A stretch of DNA of 26,900 bases from CAZHJA01 sp964532865 (GTDB lineage Bacteria > Patescibacteriota > Microgenomatia > UBA1406 > GWC2-37-13). Under the pieces are notes generated by a model. That model was given only the letters and a program-made list of their open reading frames with translations. It ran no database searches and had not been told where the DNA came from. Location: the NCBI GenBank assembly GCA_964532865.1, contig CAZHJA010000005.1, forward strand, positions 1 to 26,900. The letters run 5' to 3'. Below, piece after piece: positions 7,485 through 15,884 of the stretch. Numbering within the stretch: the stretch's first letter is position 1; every line of letters begins with the position of its first letter. A program made the translations under genes and the position numbers.

Positions 7485-8201
7485 ATGGGAATAAAAAAGA
7501 AGCCCTTAGCAGTTGCTACAATCTCTTTTATTAGAAATAAAGAAGAAGAAAGAGTTGTATTTAAGACTATTAGAATATTAAGCTTATTGGGAATTCCTGT
7601 AATCATTGCTGATGGTGGGTCTTTACCAAAACAAAAAAAGTTTATTAGAAGCCTTCCCAATATTACACTTCTTGAGGAGAAAGGATTAACTCAGCAACTT
7701 AAGGCTAGTTTTAGAAAAGGAGCAGCAATAGCAGACTCATTATTCTATCTTCAAACAGATAAACTTGATTTTGTTGAAAGACATGCTTCCAATTTTATTG
7801 CTCATTACTTAAATTCAAATAGTAAGGGGATGTTAATTCCAGTAAGATCAGAGGCTTCTTTCAATTCTTATCCGAACTATCAAAGGAAAACAGAGGAATT
7901 TTTAAATTTTATAATTAGTAGCTATTGCGGTAAAACAACTGATTATTATTATGGCCCCAAAATCTTTTCTACCCAACTAGTTAAATATCTTACTCAACTG
8001 AACAAGGATATAAAATGGGGGATTGAGGCCTACTTTTACGCCATTAATTATAGACTTTCCTTACCAATGGATTTTTATAATGTAAATATAAAAGCTCCCA
8101 AGGAAATTCTTTTTGATGAATTTGAGTTTAAAAAATATCGTTTAGAACTAGTCCAGTGGCAAACTGAAGGCTTAATCCAAGGCCATACAGTTAAGTTATA
8201 A
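7485..8201 (+). CDS. Glycosyltransferase-like protein (GT-A fold suspected)
   Basis: About 238 residues with no signal peptide or membrane helix. The N-terminal strand AVATISFIRNKEEERVVFKTI, then VIIADGGS (about residues 33-40) and LFYLQTDKLDFVE, resemble the nucleotide-sugar-binding strand, the ADGGS turn and the acidic metal-binding site of GT-A glycosyltransferases. TTDYYYGPKIFS and WGIEAYFYAI fit acceptor-side segments. I would not name a donor or acceptor. The gene lies between the epimerase and the convergent aspT gene, inside the block bounded by the duplicated epimerase tail. It could be cargo of that block, or could act with the epimerase in glycan synthesis. Confidence 0.6.
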   Translation: MGIKKKPLAVATISFIRNKEEERVVFKTIRILSLLGIPVIIADGGSLPKQKKFIRSLPNITLLEEKGLTQQLKASFRKGAAIADSLFYLQTDKLDFVERHASNFIAHYLNSNSKGMLIPVRSEASFNSYPNYQRKTEEFLNFIISSYCGKTTDYYYGPKIFSTQLVKYLTQLNKDIKWGIEAYFYAINYRLSLPMDFYNVNIKAPKEILFDEFEFKKYRLELVQWQTEGLIQGHTVKL

Positions 8202-8295
8202 AAAACATAAGAGAGTTAATCTTGAGTTTAAAAACAATTTAAAATAATCTTACCTTAACAATAACATATTTATTTTTCTTCTTTAAAGCTATATT

Positions 8296-9972
8296 TTACA
8301 TTAAGTATATTATTAAAGACCCCCAGATAGTTAGAAGAATGTTGCCAATAGCATACGGAATAGTGTAACCTAAGGCTGGAATAGAACTGTCTGATTCTTC
8401 CTGAATTGTGTCTAAGCCCGGAGTAGAAGTACCTGCACCAGCTAAGCCACCAAATAAAAGTACAGGATTTAATTTTAATACTAGAAGACCGAAAATTATT
8501 CCAGTTATATGAGGAACAAGAGTTACAATTATGCCAGCTAAAAGAATTGGACCACCATTTGTTTGCAATGCATGCAAGGCCTGAGGTCCAGCAGTTATAC
8601 CTACACAGGCAATAAATAAATTTAAACCCAAGTCAGTAAATATCCATTGAGCTCCTTGAGGAATTTGCCCAAAAGTGGGATGAAGATTTCTTAACCATCC
8701 GAAAGCAAGACCAGATAACAAAACTCCACCTCCAATGCCTAAAGATATTGGTATGCTGTAAATATTTATAGCAAGTAATCCTATAAGTGTTCCAAAAACA
8801 ATACCTAAAGAAACAGTAATAAGATCAGTAACTTCAGTAGGTCGCTCTGGAAATCCAATATACTCAACAATGGCTTCAACATCTACTTTTGCGCCAGCTA
8901 TTTGAAAAATATCGCATTTATGAATAATAGTTTTTCTGGTGATGGGAATTTCCTTGCCCTGACGTGTAATTTTAAGAAGAAAACAACCCTGATAAAGACT
9001 TTTATCAATTTTACCTAAAGCTCTACCAACTAATTGTTTGTTTAAAACGCAGACGTTTACAATTTCTGATTGAATATTTGTTGCATTTTTGTCAAAAACC
9101 TCAGGTCCGATTATTTTTTCGGCATAGGCAAACACTTTTGGTTTAGCAATCAAGCTGATAACATCTTGTTTGTATATGATGGTTTCTGGTTGAGCATCTA
9201 CAATTTTATTGTCATGTTTAATTTTTTCCACAACGACTCTATGAGGAAACATTTTTTTAAGATCACTTACTGTTTTATTGTCTAATTTGCTATTTTCAAT
9301 CCTGTAAGTTCTGAAATCTAATTTTTGATTACTAAAAAATGAATTCTCATCAGTTTCTTCATTATCAAAGCTACCCATTTCTTCTTGTATTTCTTGAGCT
9401 TGTTTTTTAAGATTGATTTTTAAAATAAGAGGTACAAGCCGGTATAGAATAATAAGCCCAATAATGCCAAAAATATAGGTTATAGCATAGGCAATTGCTA
9501 CATTATCTTGTTGTAATTTAATTTGACTTTGTGAAAGGTTAAGATTTGAAATAGCGTCTTGAGCGGTACCAATAATTGTTGATTGTGTTAAGGATCCGCC
9601 AAGAATTCCAGCAGTAGTGCCTGCATCAAAAGCAAATAATTTCCCCAAAAAAATAACAGTAAGTAAACTGACAATGCAAAAAAATACAGATAAAATCAAA
9701 AAATGGAGACCTTCCTTTTTTAAAGCTTGAAATAACTGTGGACCAACTTTATAACCAATGGTAAAAATAAACAAAGCAAAAGCAATAGTTTCAAGAAGTG
9801 CAGGAATTTGAACACCAATTTGGCCCAAAACAAGAGCAGTTATTAAAACAGAGGCAGTAGAGCCTAAGCTAAACCCTTTGAATTTTATTTTACCCATGGC
9901 GTATCCAATGGCAATAGCTAGAAAAACTACTATTTCTGGATGCTGATGCAGGATATTAAGTATGCTATGCAT
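8296..9972 (-). CDS. aspT: Aspartate:alanine exchanger family transporter (AspT/YidE/YbjL type)
   Basis: 558-residue integral membrane protein with two transporter halves (about residues 5-185 and 385-555). They flank a cytoplasmic insert with two TrkA-C/RCK-C-like domains (about residues 205-375). Repeat motifs typical of the family are visible: GGSLTQSTIIGTA in the first half and GAGTSTPGLDTIQEESDS in the second. In Tetragenococcus, AspT exchanges aspartate for alanine electrogenically. Identity as AspT rather than another AAE-family member rests mainly on its partner gene aspD, 25 nt upstream on the same strand. A possible -10 box (minus-strand TACAAT at 9983-9988) sits in that gap, so it may also be transcribed separately. 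Convergent with the glycosyltransferase-like gene. Confidence 0.87.
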   Translation of the reverse strand: MHSILNILHQHPEIVVFLAIAIGYAMGKIKFKGFSLGSTASVLITALVLGQIGVQIPALLETIAFALFIFTIGYKVGPQLFQALKKEGLHFLILSVFFCIVSLLTVIFLGKLFAFDAGTTAGILGGSLTQSTIIGTAQDAISNLNLSQSQIKLQQDNVAIAYAITYIFGIIGLIILYRLVPLILKINLKKQAQEIQEEMGSFDNEETDENSFFSNQKLDFRTYRIENSKLDNKTVSDLKKMFPHRVVVEKIKHDNKIVDAQPETIIYKQDVISLIAKPKVFAYAEKIIGPEVFDKNATNIQSEIVNVCVLNKQLVGRALGKIDKSLYQGCFLLKITRQGKEIPITRKTIIHKCDIFQIAGAKVDVEAIVEYIGFPERPTEVTDLITVSLGIVFGTLIGLLAINIYSIPISLGIGGGVLLSGLAFGWLRNLHPTFGQIPQGAQWIFTDLGLNLFIACVGITAGPQALHALQTNGGPILLAGIIVTLVPHITGIIFGLLVLKLNPVLLFGGLAGAGTSTPGLDTIQEESDSSIPALGYTIPYAIGNILLTIWGSLIIYLM

Positions 9973-9997
9973 AATTTAAATAATTGTATTTTATATT

Positions 9998-11578
9998 TTA
10001 TTGTTTATATGTTCTATAATATTCTTCCAGCAAATCGCTTATTGCCTTACCAATTTTTTCATAAGCTTTGTCTGATAGGTTAGCTAGAGATACACGGACA
10101 GACATATCCGGAGCCTCAAAGCCTCCGCCATTAAGAAGAACAACTGATTTTTCTTCAGCCAGTCGCATGACAAAGTCAATTGGTTCATAAGTTTCTACCA
10201 TATGATCAGCAAAATGCTTATCGTAACGTTTGGCTGCAAGTTTGGGAATATCTATAATAGTATAGTAATGAGTGCCAAGCGGATTATTAGGAACCTTAAT
10301 GCCAATTGCTTTATACAAAATTTCAAAACGTCTTTTAACAACACTTTGAACCATTTTTTTATAATCATTATTATTATCAGTAAGTGATAAAAGTGAAAAA
10401 AGAACCATCATTACTTGCTGTGGTGTTGATAGTCCTGCGGTATGGTTTAAAGCTACGCTTCTGCTATCAGCTACCATTCGGTCAATTAATTTCATTTTAT
10501 TAGGATTTAAAACCACGCTTTCATATCTTTTGTAAAGCTGTTTTGTGACGTTTTCCGAAAATCCTGCAATTCTTTTATCAAAAACATTATTTTCATGGAT
10601 AGCAATTACTCCAAGACGAATACCAGTGCAGCCAAAATATTTAGAGTAAGAATAAACAAGAATAGTATTATATGGAGCAGCATGGGCAATTGATTTAAAA
10701 TCATTAACAAAAGTGCCGTAAACGTCATCAGTAAGAATAATTAAGTTCTGATTTTTGTTTTTTACAATTTCAGTGACTTTGTTTAGGCTTTCTTGTGACA
10801 TGCTTACAGAGGAAGGATTAGATGGGTTAACTAGGAAAAATGCCTTAATTTGAGGATCGCTTAATTTTTCAATTTCTTTTTCAGGATAGACCCAATTATT
10901 ATCTTCATCCTGCTTTATTTTAAGCTCCACCAGCTGGTAATCATTTAATCTTGGGATTTCAATATATGGGGTAAAAATTGGTGTGCCTAGAGCAATTTTA
11001 TCTCCTTTATGCAAAAGATTGTTTTCCAACAAAGTAGAAAAAATATAGTCCATTGCTGCTGTGCCTCCTTCAGTGGCAAAAATATTAATCTTTCCAACAG
11101 GAGGTTGACTTGCAAACATTTCTTTTTCCAAATAGCGCTGTACAACCCTTTCACAGTTAGTTAGCATTCTATCAGGAGTGGGGTAGTGGTCTCCTAATAT
11201 GGCATCTGTTATTTCAAAAACAAATTCATCATCATTAATTTGTATTTTTTCTGTGGCATAGTAGTAAGCTTTTTTTAAAAAATCTATACCCTGCTTACCC
11301 TCTTTTTCTCTTAAAAAAGTTTCAAATCTTTGAGCGATTTCTTCCTGTTGTGGTGTTCCGCCTAATTGATCGGACTCTCCTGTTTTTTTTGATTCTTGAA
11401 TTGCAAAATTCCCAAGTTGTAAAAAAGCCATTCGTGGTTCAGTTGCTAACCAGTTAGGATTGCCCCGACCGGCATTAAGCATGAGCTTTTCGTTTTTACT
11501 GGACGCCATTTGAATAAGTTTGTCTTTTAGTTCAAATGGACTTAAATGTTCATACTTTTTTTCTTCAGAAGCTTTCAT
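9998..11578 (-). CDS. aspD: Aspartate 4-decarboxylase / bifunctional aspartate aminotransferase (AspD)
   Basis: PLP-dependent fold-type I enzyme that decarboxylates L-aspartate to L-alanine plus CO2 (EC 4.1.1.12), often with side aminotransferase activity. The 526-residue length matches the family and exceeds ordinary aminotransferases of about 400. Diagnostic segments are LNAGRGNPNWLATEPR (about residues 35-50), the NPSNPSS loop (about 251-257), LTDDVYGTF for the PLP pyridine contact, and the Schiff-base lysine K313 in YSYSKYFGCTG. The C-terminal VVLLNGGGFEAPDMSVRVSL holds the carboxylate-binding arginine. It is the first gene of the aspD-aspT unit. Its leader is longer than most here: the nearest -10-like hexamer is 16 nt from the ATG, with GAAAG in between. 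Acquisition by transfer is plausible. Confidence 0.92.
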   Translation of the reverse strand: MKASEEKKYEHLSPFELKDKLIQMASSKNEKLMLNAGRGNPNWLATEPRMAFLQLGNFAIQESKKTGESDQLGGTPQQEEIAQRFETFLREKEGKQGIDFLKKAYYYATEKIQINDDEFVFEITDAILGDHYPTPDRMLTNCERVVQRYLEKEMFASQPPVGKINIFATEGGTAAMDYIFSTLLENNLLHKGDKIALGTPIFTPYIEIPRLNDYQLVELKIKQDEDNNWVYPEKEIEKLSDPQIKAFFLVNPSNPSSVSMSQESLNKVTEIVKNKNQNLIILTDDVYGTFVNDFKSIAHAAPYNTILVYSYSKYFGCTGIRLGVIAIHENNVFDKRIAGFSENVTKQLYKRYESVVLNPNKMKLIDRMVADSRSVALNHTAGLSTPQQVMMVLFSLLSLTDNNNDYKKMVQSVVKRRFEILYKAIGIKVPNNPLGTHYYTIIDIPKLAAKRYDKHFADHMVETYEPIDFVMRLAEEKSVVLLNGGGFEAPDMSVRVSLANLSDKAYEKIGKAISDLLEEYYRTYKQ

Positions 11579-11708
11579 AAATCTTTCAGTTTAAATTGTA
11601 ATATATCCAAGATAACAAGTTAAGTAAAATTTTACAAGAGAAAATATAGAAAAAACAAGACATTTAAAAAGCTTAAATAGCATTATATATTAGGTTTTTC
11701 TCACAGGA

Positions 11709-11768
11709 ATAACTTATGCTGTAGGTTGGAAGTAGGGAATATTTAGATTAATAGAGAAAATTATATGA
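11709..11768 (+). pseudogene. Remnant of an epimerase-gene 3' end
   Basis: In frame this reads ITYAVGWK-stop-GIFRLIEKII-stop, against THTVGWKQGILGLIKRIM at the end of the epimerase. The match is 48 of 60 nt. It has an internal TAG where the epimerase has CAG and no gene body upstream. This is either the displaced original end of the epimerase or what is left of a deleted paralogue. Confidence 0.7.
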
Positions 11769-11858
11769 GGATATTTCTTTGTGTCCATATCTTCTTTACA
11801 AATATGTTTACAATTAACTTTACAATTATTTAGTGTTATGATACACTTTATTAGTAAT

Positions 11859-12881
11859 ATGTTTAAACCAAACTATAATTTAACTCCAAAACTTCTAAAG
11901 AATATAACTAAAATAGAACGTCTTTATGGACAACTAGAATCTAAGCATATTCCGATAAAGCTGGAATTAAACTTAGAAAGAGATAATATTATTCAGTCTT
12001 CTTACATTTCAAACAGTATAGAAGGTAATCCTTTATCTTTGCAGGAAGTAACCAACCTTTTACTTGATGATAGAATATCTGTAAATCGTGATGAAAGAGA
12101 AGTTAAAAATTACTTTAATCTTCTTCAAAATCTGAAAAATTTTGCCAGCAAAGAAATTTCCATAAAAATAATAAAAGTAATCCATAAAAATCTGTTGACA
12201 GGTGTTAAAGATCAAATTACTGGTCAAATCCGTAATAAAAAAGTGATTATTGGAGAATATATTAAAGAACAAAAAGAGACAACTTTAAAAGTAAAACATG
12301 AACCACCGTTTCACAATAAATGCGAGATTAAGAAAAATATTGAACAATTAAATGCTTGGTTAAAAAAAGAAAATGAACTTCCAATTACTATTAAAGCAGG
12401 TATTTATCATCATCAATTTGTTTATCTTCATCCATTTATTGATGGTAATGGACGAGTTTGTCGTCTATTGACAGCTCTTATTTTCTTACAAAACAATTAT
12501 CTAATTAATAAATATTTTGTTTTAGATGATTATTATGATATTGATAGGATAATGTATTCAGATATGCTGCATACTGCCGACAAGGGGAATAAAACTCAAT
12601 GGTTGGAATATTTTACCGACGGTGTTAAATATTCTCTTCAAGGAGCTTTTTCTAAGGTAGAAAGTGCATTGTTAAAACTCAAAATAGAAAAACGCCCAAC
12701 TCCTAAAGAAAAAGAAGTTTTGAATATTGTTCAGGAAAGAAAAGAAGTCGTTTCTACAGAAATAGCAGAAATATTAAATGTTTCTCGCCAACAGGCTCAT
12801 AGACTTTTAAAAGCTTTAGTGAATAAAGGTTTTCTCAATAGAAAAGGCAAAACTAAAAAAAGCTATTATTATTTAAAATAA
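11859..12881 (+). CDS. Fic-family protein with N-terminal inhibitory helix and C-terminal winged helix
   Basis: The Fic core carries HPFIDGNGRVCR (about residues 191-202), an exact HPFx(D/E)GNGRxxR motif, which catalyses AMP (or other NMP) transfer from nucleotide to a protein hydroxyl. The N-terminal part has the inhibitory motif SNSIEGN (about residues 51-57, [S/T]xxxE[G/N]), making it a class II, self-inhibited Fic protein. The last ~60 residues (TEIAEILNVSRQQAHRLLKAL) form a winged helix-turn-helix. I start at MFKPNYNLTPKLL (11859), since earlier starts add a hydrophobic stretch that homologues lack. No antitoxin gene is seen upstream. Targets are unknown. It lies directly after the accessory aspD-aspT block. 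Confidence 0.9.
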   Translation: MFKPNYNLTPKLLKNITKIERLYGQLESKHIPIKLELNLERDNIIQSSYISNSIEGNPLSLQEVTNLLLDDRISVNRDEREVKNYFNLLQNLKNFASKEISIKIIKVIHKNLLTGVKDQITGQIRNKKVIIGEYIKEQKETTLKVKHEPPFHNKCEIKKNIEQLNAWLKKENELPITIKAGIYHHQFVYLHPFIDGNGRVCRLLTALIFLQNNYLINKYFVLDDYYDIDRIMYSDMLHTADKGNKTQWLEYFTDGVKYSLQGAFSKVESALLKLKIEKRPTPKEKEVLNIVQERKEVVSTEIAEILNVSRQQAHRLLKALVNKGFLNRKGKTKKSYYYLK

Positions 12882-12918
12882 AATACGAATATCGTAAATA
12901 GTAAATATAATAACGTAG

Positions 12919-12924
12919 TAAAAT
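12919..12924 (+). promoter_or_regulatory. Putative -10 box of the first GT39 gene
   Basis: TAAAAT lies 6 nt before the GTG start at 12931, the same spacing as before ATG starts here. This supports the GTG. Confidence 0.4.
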
Positions 12925-12930
12925 GAATAT

Positions 12931-14529
12931 GTGAAAAGAATAAAGAGATTATTATCAAAAAAGCCCATACAACTTCTTCCCTTTATATTAGTTTTGCTTG
13001 CATTTATAATTTCCAGAGCATGGAATTTCAATACCAACCCTTTAGGTTTTTTCTGTGATGAAGCTGAAATAGGACATAATAGTTATCTTTTATTAAAAAA
13101 CGGGTTTACTCAATTTGTTACGCCATTATTTTATAGACACTTTGAATATATATTTGGAGCTCTTCCAGTTTATGCAACATCTCCATTTGTATATATTTTT
13201 GGATTAAATGAATTTTCTGTACGTTTAAGTACGTTGTTTTACAGCGTATTATGTTTAATTGTATTGTATTTAATACTTAAAAAAATTAAATCTTACTATC
13301 CTGTTTTAATAATCTTATACTTTGCATTTACTCCTATTTATTTTCATTTTTCAAAACCCAACTTTGGATTAATGCCTTCTTTTTTATTTATATTGCTTTC
13401 ATATTATTTATTTCTTTTTATAAACAACAAAAAGAAATCGAATATCATATATCCTTTTTTAAGCGGAGCATGTTTGGGAATTAGTGCGTATGGATATGGA
13501 GGCTATCTAATAACCTCTGCACTATTTTTCCTTATATTATTATTAACTCTTATTCTTAAAAACATAAGAACAAAGAAGAATATTAAATATACGCTTTTTT
13601 TCATATTCTCATTCTGTTTTGTATACACGCCTATTGTTTTAGCTATTTTATTTAATAATGCATACATATCAAGAATAAATCAGAAAGATGAGTCAAATAA
13701 AGATTTAAATGTAAAAAAAAGAATCGTAAAAGTAATTTTAAATTATCCAAAGTATTATTCATTAGATTATCTGTTTTTTAAGGGAGAAATAGATATGAAT
13801 GGGGGATATGTAAAAAGACATTCAATCCAAGGAAATGGAGAACTGTATAGATCATCACTTCCAATTATTTTATCAGCATTAGTACTATATGTTTTTTTTG
13901 ATAAAGACAAAAAAAGGAAAAGGTTATACTTACCTTTCTTTTTACTTTTTTTAGCATACCCTTTTTCTGATGTTCTAACAACAAATTATGAAGAGCCTCC
14001 CTATTCAATATCAGTGTTTACAACTATATTTTTCCTTCCATTTATGGTTTCATATGTTTTTGCCTTTATTAAGAAAAATAGAAGAATTTTAAATAATAAA
14101 AAGAAAGTAATAGCAATATTTATATTATTAATTTTCTTAATTGAAGCTATATTTTTTTTAATAAACAATAATAAATATCCTGCTTATTCTTCAGGGTATT
14201 TTGGATGGCAGTATGGGTATAAACCAGTAATGGAGATATTCGAGGAAAAGGAAAGGTACTATGATGAGTTGTTAATAACACATAGATTTAATAGGGGTGA
14301 AGTTCTTTTAAGTTTTTATAATACACAAATAAACTGTAGAAAATGTAGAGTAATGAGCAATCCTATTGAAATAGACAGCAATAAAAAGCAGTTATTTGCA
14401 CTTCGTAAAGATGATATTAATGAGGCTAAAGAGAGATATAAAGGGCTTGAGTTTAAAATAAAAAAGAGGATATATCTTCCAGATGGAACTGCTGAGATAT
14501 TTATAGGAGAGTTTGCTCAAGCTTTTTGA
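12931..14529 (+). CDS. GT39/PMT-type membrane glycosyltransferase
   Basis: 532 residues with a GTG start, about 10-11 hydrophobic helices and a basic C-terminal soluble part. The first extracytoplasmic loop carries GFFCDEAEIGHNSY. An acidic pair at this place is the catalytic signature of polyprenyl-phosphate-dependent GT-C enzymes (ArnT/PMT/GT39). These move a sugar from a lipid-phosphate carrier to a protein or lipid on the outer face. The short C-terminal domain holds CRKCRV, a CxxC. Donor and acceptor are unknown. Transcribed alone and convergent with the ATPase gene. It ends with TGA, which shows UGA is a stop in this genome. Confidence 0.82.
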   Translation: MKRIKRLLSKKPIQLLPFILVLLAFIISRAWNFNTNPLGFFCDEAEIGHNSYLLLKNGFTQFVTPLFYRHFEYIFGALPVYATSPFVYIFGLNEFSVRLSTLFYSVLCLIVLYLILKKIKSYYPVLIILYFAFTPIYFHFSKPNFGLMPSFLFILLSYYLFLFINNKKKSNIIYPFLSGACLGISAYGYGGYLITSALFFLILLLTLILKNIRTKKNIKYTLFFIFSFCFVYTPIVLAILFNNAYISRINQKDESNKDLNVKKRIVKVILNYPKYYSLDYLFFKGEIDMNGGYVKRHSIQGNGELYRSSLPIILSALVLYVFFDKDKKRKRLYLPFFLLFLAYPFSDVLTTNYEEPPYSISVFTTIFFLPFMVSYVFAFIKKNRRILNNKKKVIAIFILLIFLIEAIFFLINNNKYPAYSSGYFGWQYGYKPVMEIFEEKERYYDELLITHRFNRGEVLLSFYNTQINCRKCRVMSNPIEIDSNKKQLFALRKDDINEAKERYKGLEFKIKKRIYLPDGTAEIFIGEFAQAF

Positions 14530-14561
14530 AAACTACATTACAGAATAAAGCTGCAATTTTA

Positions 14562-15689
14562 TTAAATTATAAATTCAAGATAGTTTTCTTTTGAAATAAT
14601 ACAGGTTTCTTCACCATACATTTCTTTGAAGGCTTTAGGAGTATGGGGTTTTTGAGGTTTCCATTTGAATTCGTAGGCTGAAAGTTTATCTTCTTGTGTC
14701 TCAATCCAATCAATTTCAGCTTTTTCATAGGTCCTCCAAAAATAGTAATCTCTTTGAGTGTGTGAATACTCGTGTTTTTTCATTCGCTCCACTGCAAGAA
14801 AGTTCTCCCATAGGTTTCCTATATCTGTTCGACTATCTAATGACATGAATTGATTAATTACTGCATTTCTTATGCCTAAGTCCCAGAAATAATATTTCTT
14901 GCTTTTTGCGACCTCTTTACGTAGATTTTTAGAAAATGCAGATAGTTCAAAAATAACAAAACTTTGTTTGAGCAACGATAAATATCTATTGACAGTTTTA
15001 ACATCTATCCCCAGATTATTTGCAAGCTCATTTAAAGAAACCTCGTTTCCTATTTGAAAAGAAAGAAGCGCAACAAGTTTTTTAAGCGTATCAGGAGAAC
15101 TTATATCTTTAAGTAAAAGAACATCTTTAAATAGATAATCTGAAACAATAGATTTGAGATAGTCTTTTTTTTCTTTTGTACTAGATAGTTTAGTTAAATA
15201 AGGATAGCCACCAAAAATAAGCTGATCTTCTAAAAGATATGGTTTTTTATAACTTTCTATATTATAAGTAAGTTCAGTTGTAGATAAAGGATAGAGCCTA
15301 TATTTAATAGTTCTTCCGGTTAAAGTTTCCTGAATGCCTCTAGCTAACATTAATGAAGATGAACCTGTAACAATAATTTTTTTATTAGGCAAGGTATCAA
15401 TAAGAATTTTTAGCGATAAAGCTATATTTTCAATTCGCTGTGCCTCATCAATAATAATTATACTTTTATCTTTAACAAGATTAACAAGTTTTGTTTGAGA
15501 AGTGCTTCTTAGTGATTTTTGTGCTTCTTCAGTATCGCCATTAAACCAAAGTATATTTTTATCTTCAATTTTTTCAGTAAGCTGTTTTAATAATATGGTT
15601 TTCCCCACACGACGAGGACCATAAATAATTGTAATAAAGCCGGATTTGAAACTCTTATTTATTTTTTTACCAAGTGTTCTTTGTATCAT
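14562..15689 (-). CDS. AAA_14 ATPase with C-terminal DUF4143
   Basis: Walker A GPRRVGKT (residues 24-31), LWFNGDTEE, Walker B SIIIIDEAQR (about 76-85) and the sensor-like IIVTGSSSLML are the AAA_14 signature. The DUF4143 part (about residues 185-330) includes a helix-turn-helix-like segment (SLNELANNLGIDVKTVNRYLSLL) and ends in a PD-(D/E)XK-like strand pattern (EIDWIE...YEFKW). At 375 residues it is complete. Proteins of this build are common, patchily distributed accessory genes, and their role is not established. The ATP-binding assignment is firm and the function is not. It is followed on the left by the convergent GT39 gene. Confidence 0.88.
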   Translation of the reverse strand: MIQRTLGKKINKSFKSGFITIIYGPRRVGKTILLKQLTEKIEDKNILWFNGDTEEAQKSLRSTSQTKLVNLVKDKSIIIIDEAQRIENIALSLKILIDTLPNKKIIVTGSSSLMLARGIQETLTGRTIKYRLYPLSTTELTYNIESYKKPYLLEDQLIFGGYPYLTKLSSTKEKKDYLKSIVSDYLFKDVLLLKDISSPDTLKKLVALLSFQIGNEVSLNELANNLGIDVKTVNRYLSLLKQSFVIFELSAFSKNLRKEVAKSKKYYFWDLGIRNAVINQFMSLDSRTDIGNLWENFLAVERMKKHEYSHTQRDYYFWRTYEKAEIDWIETQEDKLSAYEFKWKPQKPHTPKAFKEMYGEETCIISKENYLEFII

Positions 15690-15697
15690 TCCATAAA

Positions 15698-15703
15698 ATT
15701 ATA
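15698..15703 (-). promoter_or_regulatory. Putative -10 box of the AAA_14 ATPase
   Basis: On the minus strand this reads TATAAT, 8 nt before the ATG at 15689. Confidence 0.5.
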
Positions 15704-15786
15704 CTAAATTTATGGACTTGTGTCAATAAATTATTACTTAATTTGTTTATTTATCATTTAAATATCATACAATTTATTCTAAGGGC

Positions 15787-15817
15787 TCACTCAGATCTTT
15801 TTAAAAATCATAATCCT
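15787..15817 (-). pseudogene. Remnant of a GT39-gene 3' end
   Basis: On the minus strand this reads RIMIFKK followed by a frame-shifting extra G and TGA. It matches the last 30 nt of the GT39 gene (17652-17681, KIMIFKKSK-stop) with about three substitutions and one inserted base. No gene body is present. The match is short and A/T-rich, so it is less secure than the epimerase case. Confidence 0.5.
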
Positions 15818-15884
15818 TTCATTTTGAGCAAAAGGTAGAGGAGGAATTAAAAGAATAAATGTTCAAGGTCTAATAAACTTTGAA

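Noticed and set aside
9070..9285. Plus-strand open frame inside aspT
   Set aside because: It lies fully antisense to a well-supported gene, has no recognisable protein features and no promoter at the usual distance.
7274..11780. Insertion sequence or integrase-bearing element
   Set aside because: No transposase, integrase or terminal inverted repeats are seen in the block; only the partial direct repeats of the epimerase end suggest insertion.
11579..11858. Antitoxin gene for the Fic protein
   Set aside because: No open frame with a plausible antitoxin sequence is present; the stretch holds the epimerase-tail remnant and A/T-rich DNA, and the inhibitory motif is in the Fic protein itself.
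14527..14529. UGA recoded as glycine or tryptophan
   Set aside because: TGA serves as the natural end of the GT39 protein here and of the small membrane protein at 23326-23328; genes run full length with the standard stops.
15830..15880. Shine-Dalgarno plus small gene (GAGGAGGAATTAAAAG then ATG near 15859)
   Set aside because: The frame from that ATG stops after four codons.
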